Of a stretch of 6,705 bases of DNA, positions 4,984 through 6,705 are shown in pieces. The notes below the pieces were generated by a model. It worked only from the letters and a program-made list of their open reading frames with translations. It ran no database searches and had not been told where the DNA came from. Positions within the stretch are counted from its first letter, which is position 1, and each line of letters starts with the position of its first letter. Source of the stretch: Candidatus Aminicenantota bacterium (lineage in GTDB: Bacteria; Acidobacteriota; Aminicenantia; Aminicenantales; Aminicenantaceae); NCBI GenBank assembly GCA_016926925.1, contig JAFGNQ010000049.1, positions 1 through 6,705 of the forward strand. Direction: 5' to 3'. Made by a program: the position numbers and the translations under genes.

Positions 4984-6705
4984 ATGAAAGCGGAAAAACC
5001 CAAAGTTCAGGATAAGCGATCCAAACGGAAAAAGCAGGTATGGATCGGCCTGTTGTGCTCTCTTACCGCCATCATCATCGCCGGGATAGTCTATCTTCAC
5101 AGCCAGAGTTTTAAATCGTTCATCATCAAAAAAGCCAACGCTTACCTTGGATCCCAGTACAACCTAGCTCTCTCGGTCCAATCCCTAGATTTCAGCATCT
5201 TTCGGCTTTCTATTGTCATGGACAACATCGAAGTCCGTCCTGCCTCCAGCGATAAAACGGCCTTGTTCAAGCTCTTCATCGCAAAAAAGCTGTCACTCAA
5301 CACAACTCTCCCGACGTTATTGGGGCGAAAAATTCATGTGCAAGATTTACGCCTCATAAGTCCACATCTCGAAATCGAAGCAAATCAAGCGAAGGAATCT
5401 TCCTCAAAAACACCCACACACCCGAAGAAGGCTCTGTTCCTGCGCATCGACAAATTCCTTCTGGATAACGGATCGGTTGTATTCAGCGATGAAATTCGCT
5501 CTATCAGCGCGGGAATTTCCAATTTGCGTATCTCAATCGACTATCTTGAGAAAGACAAACTGCATACCGGTCTTATTAGTGCGGAAGCGGGAGAAATCCG
5601 ATTTGGGGAAAAGAGCCTCACTCTCGAGGAACTTAACGGAAGTTTCACATTCGATAGTGAACACCTAGCGCTCCACGAATTCGCGATTCGACTGGATCCC
5701 CTGCTCCTCTACGCCACCGGGAAAATATCCCATCTCCAACAAAGCCCGGAGTATAAAATCGACCTCCATGGGTCCGTTCAATTGGGTCGTTTGGCTGAGA
5801 CCCTCCGGCTCAATAAAGAATTCAAGGGACAACTGTCATTCACGAGCTCCGTGGAAGGAGTTGGAGAAGACCTGATTATTGCAGGAAATATAACATCCCG
5901 GAATGCTCAGGTGGCAGGTGTATCTGTTTCCGGCTTCGAGGCAGACTTCGATACGGATATGAGAGACCTGACTATAGATGCATTGAAGATCACCACACAA
6001 AAGGGAAACCTCCAGGGGAAACTGAGAGTTTCGCTGACTGGACAAAAGGAATCATCGGCGGAAGTGGAGTGGAGTGCCGTCGACCTTTCGAATTTTGAAG
6101 ATTTGGAATCCCGCTTCCTTTCAATTTTATCCTTGGTGAGCAGCGGGCAGCTCTTTATAAAGTGGATGTCATTGAGAGTCAATGACATCCAAGCCAAAGG
6201 CGATATTCGACTTGATCCTATTCCCAGATCATCTCTTTCAACCCGAAAAAGATACGGATTGGAGGGGAGGCTCCGCTTTGAAGCGGCGAACGGTTTTATT
6301 CAAATTTTGCCCTCGTCTCTGAAACTGAACCGGACAAAATTTTCCCTTTCAGGAAATATCGATAGTGCGAAACAATTCCGAAGTGAATTCAAGGTCGAAG
6401 CGGAAGACCTCACTGAAATAAGCGGGCTCCTTCAACGGTTGAGTGAAGAAAACATTATCCCAGAAGGAAAGCTCCCGTTTCCATTCCCTACACGGGGGCG
6501 GTTCTCATTAAAAGGGACAGCCCGCGGGTCCATAGATGCACCTCAGGTAGCGCTGGACATCAGCGGTCAAGATATCACACTCAAGGAAATCCTCATTCCT
6601 CAGGTGACTGCCGGGTTGTCCTATAATCGTACAGGTATTGAAATCAGAGAGTTCACTCTCGAACTGGCACAAGGACAGATTCAGGCTCAAGGTCTGTTTG
6701 CCTAC
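4984..6705 (+). CDS. AsmA/TamB-like membrane-anchored envelope protein (N-terminal 574 residues, cut by window edge)
   Basis: My translation is open from ATG 4984 to the window edge (574 codons, no stop). It begins with a strongly basic cytoplasmic segment (residues 2-18, many Lys/Arg), then one hydrophobic helix (about 19-38, VWIGLLCSLTAIIIAGIVYL), so the rest should lie in the periplasm. It continues as AsmA-type sequence: IIKKANAYLGSQYNLALSV, then SLDFSIFRLSIVMDNIEVRP, followed by repeating beta-rich segments such as 'LEELNGSFTFDSEHLALHEF', 'ATGKIS', 'LSGNID' and 'AQGLFAY'. Such alternating strands build the hydrophobic-groove repeats of AsmA/TamB/YhdP proteins, which are linked to moving phospholipid or protein to the outer membrane. 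Subfamily cannot be fixed without the C-terminus, where TamB has its DUF490 domain. AAGGTGA (4967-4973) lies 10 nt upstream of the start. A Ser/Thr/Pro/Lys linker near residues 140-150 precedes the first repeats. Confidence 0.85.
   Translation, partial: MKAEKPKVQDKRSKRKKQVWIGLLCSLTAIIIAGIVYLHSQSFKSFIIKKANAYLGSQYNLALSVQSLDFSIFRLSIVMDNIEVRPASSDKTALFKLFIAKKLSLNTTLPTLLGRKIHVQDLRLISPHLEIEANQAKESSSKTPTHPKKALFLRIDKFLLDNGSVVFSDEIRSISAGISNLRISIDYLEKDKLHTGLISAEAGEIRFGEKSLTLEELNGSFTFDSEHLALHEFAIRLDPLLLYATGKISHLQQSPEYKIDLHGSVQLGRLAETLRLNKEFKGQLSFTSSVEGVGEDLIIAGNITSRNAQVAGVSVSGFEADFDTDMRDLTIDALKITTQKGNLQGKLRVSLTGQKESSAEVEWSAVDLSNFEDLESRFLSILSLVSSGQLFIKWMSLRVNDIQAKGDIRLDPIPRSSLSTRKRYGLEGRLRFEAANGFIQILPSSLKLNRTKFSLSGNIDSAKQFRSEFKVEAEDLTEISGLLQRLSEENIIPEGKLPFPFPTRGRFSLKGTARGSIDAPQVALDISGQDITLKEILIPQVTAGLSYNRTGIEIREFTLELAQGQIQAQGLFAY

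Noticed and set aside
5836..6197. Two overlapping minus-strand frames within the AsmA-like gene
   Set aside because: They lie opposite a continuous 574-codon plus-strand frame with AsmA features, so they are shadows.

Overview
The window looks like chromosomal DNA from a Gram-negative bacterium. It holds a glycogen-synthesis pair (glgA, glgB) on the minus strand, facing away from three plus-strand genes: a DUF502 membrane protein, a DHH/DHHA1 phosphoesterase and a long AsmA/TamB-like envelope protein. The AsmA/TamB-like protein implies an outer membrane. The gene mix and the moderate GC content would suit a Desulfobacterota ('deltaproteobacterial') genome, but that placement is inference and not a sequence match.

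Minus strand, 1-2504: glgA (glycogen synthase, 499 aa from the preferred start) is followed by glgB (branching enzyme, running off the left edge). They are separated by 99 nt, and a possible 39-aa reading frame bridges this gap. It starts inside the end of glgA behind a good ribosome site and ends in an ATGA overlap with the glgB start. GlgA extends alpha-1,4-glucan from a nucleotide-glucose donor and GlgB adds alpha-1,6 branches.

Divergent intergenic region, 2505-3078 (574 nt): this is the most unusual part. It contains a 159-bp non-coding insertion at 2885-3043 with 13-bp terminal inverted repeats (one mismatch), a second perfect 13-bp inverted pair just inside, and an exact 4-bp target duplication (CTAA) on both sides. 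It is a MITE-like element. It carries a good sigma70-type promoter pointing at the DUF502 gene, so it may have rewired that gene's expression. The half nearer glgA holds a weak minus-strand reading frame whose C-terminus resembles the end of LAGLIDADG homing endonucleases.

Plus strand, 3079-6705: the DUF502 protein, the DHH phosphoesterase and the AsmA-like protein are separated by 144 and 171 nt. The last two are each preceded by the same 11-bp extended -10 promoter core (ATGCTATCATG), so they are probably transcribed separately but in a similar way. The phosphoesterase leader contains a small hairpin over its likely ribosome binding site. The AsmA-like gene is open at the right edge. I found no tRNA, rRNA, CRISPR array or convincing intrinsic terminator.
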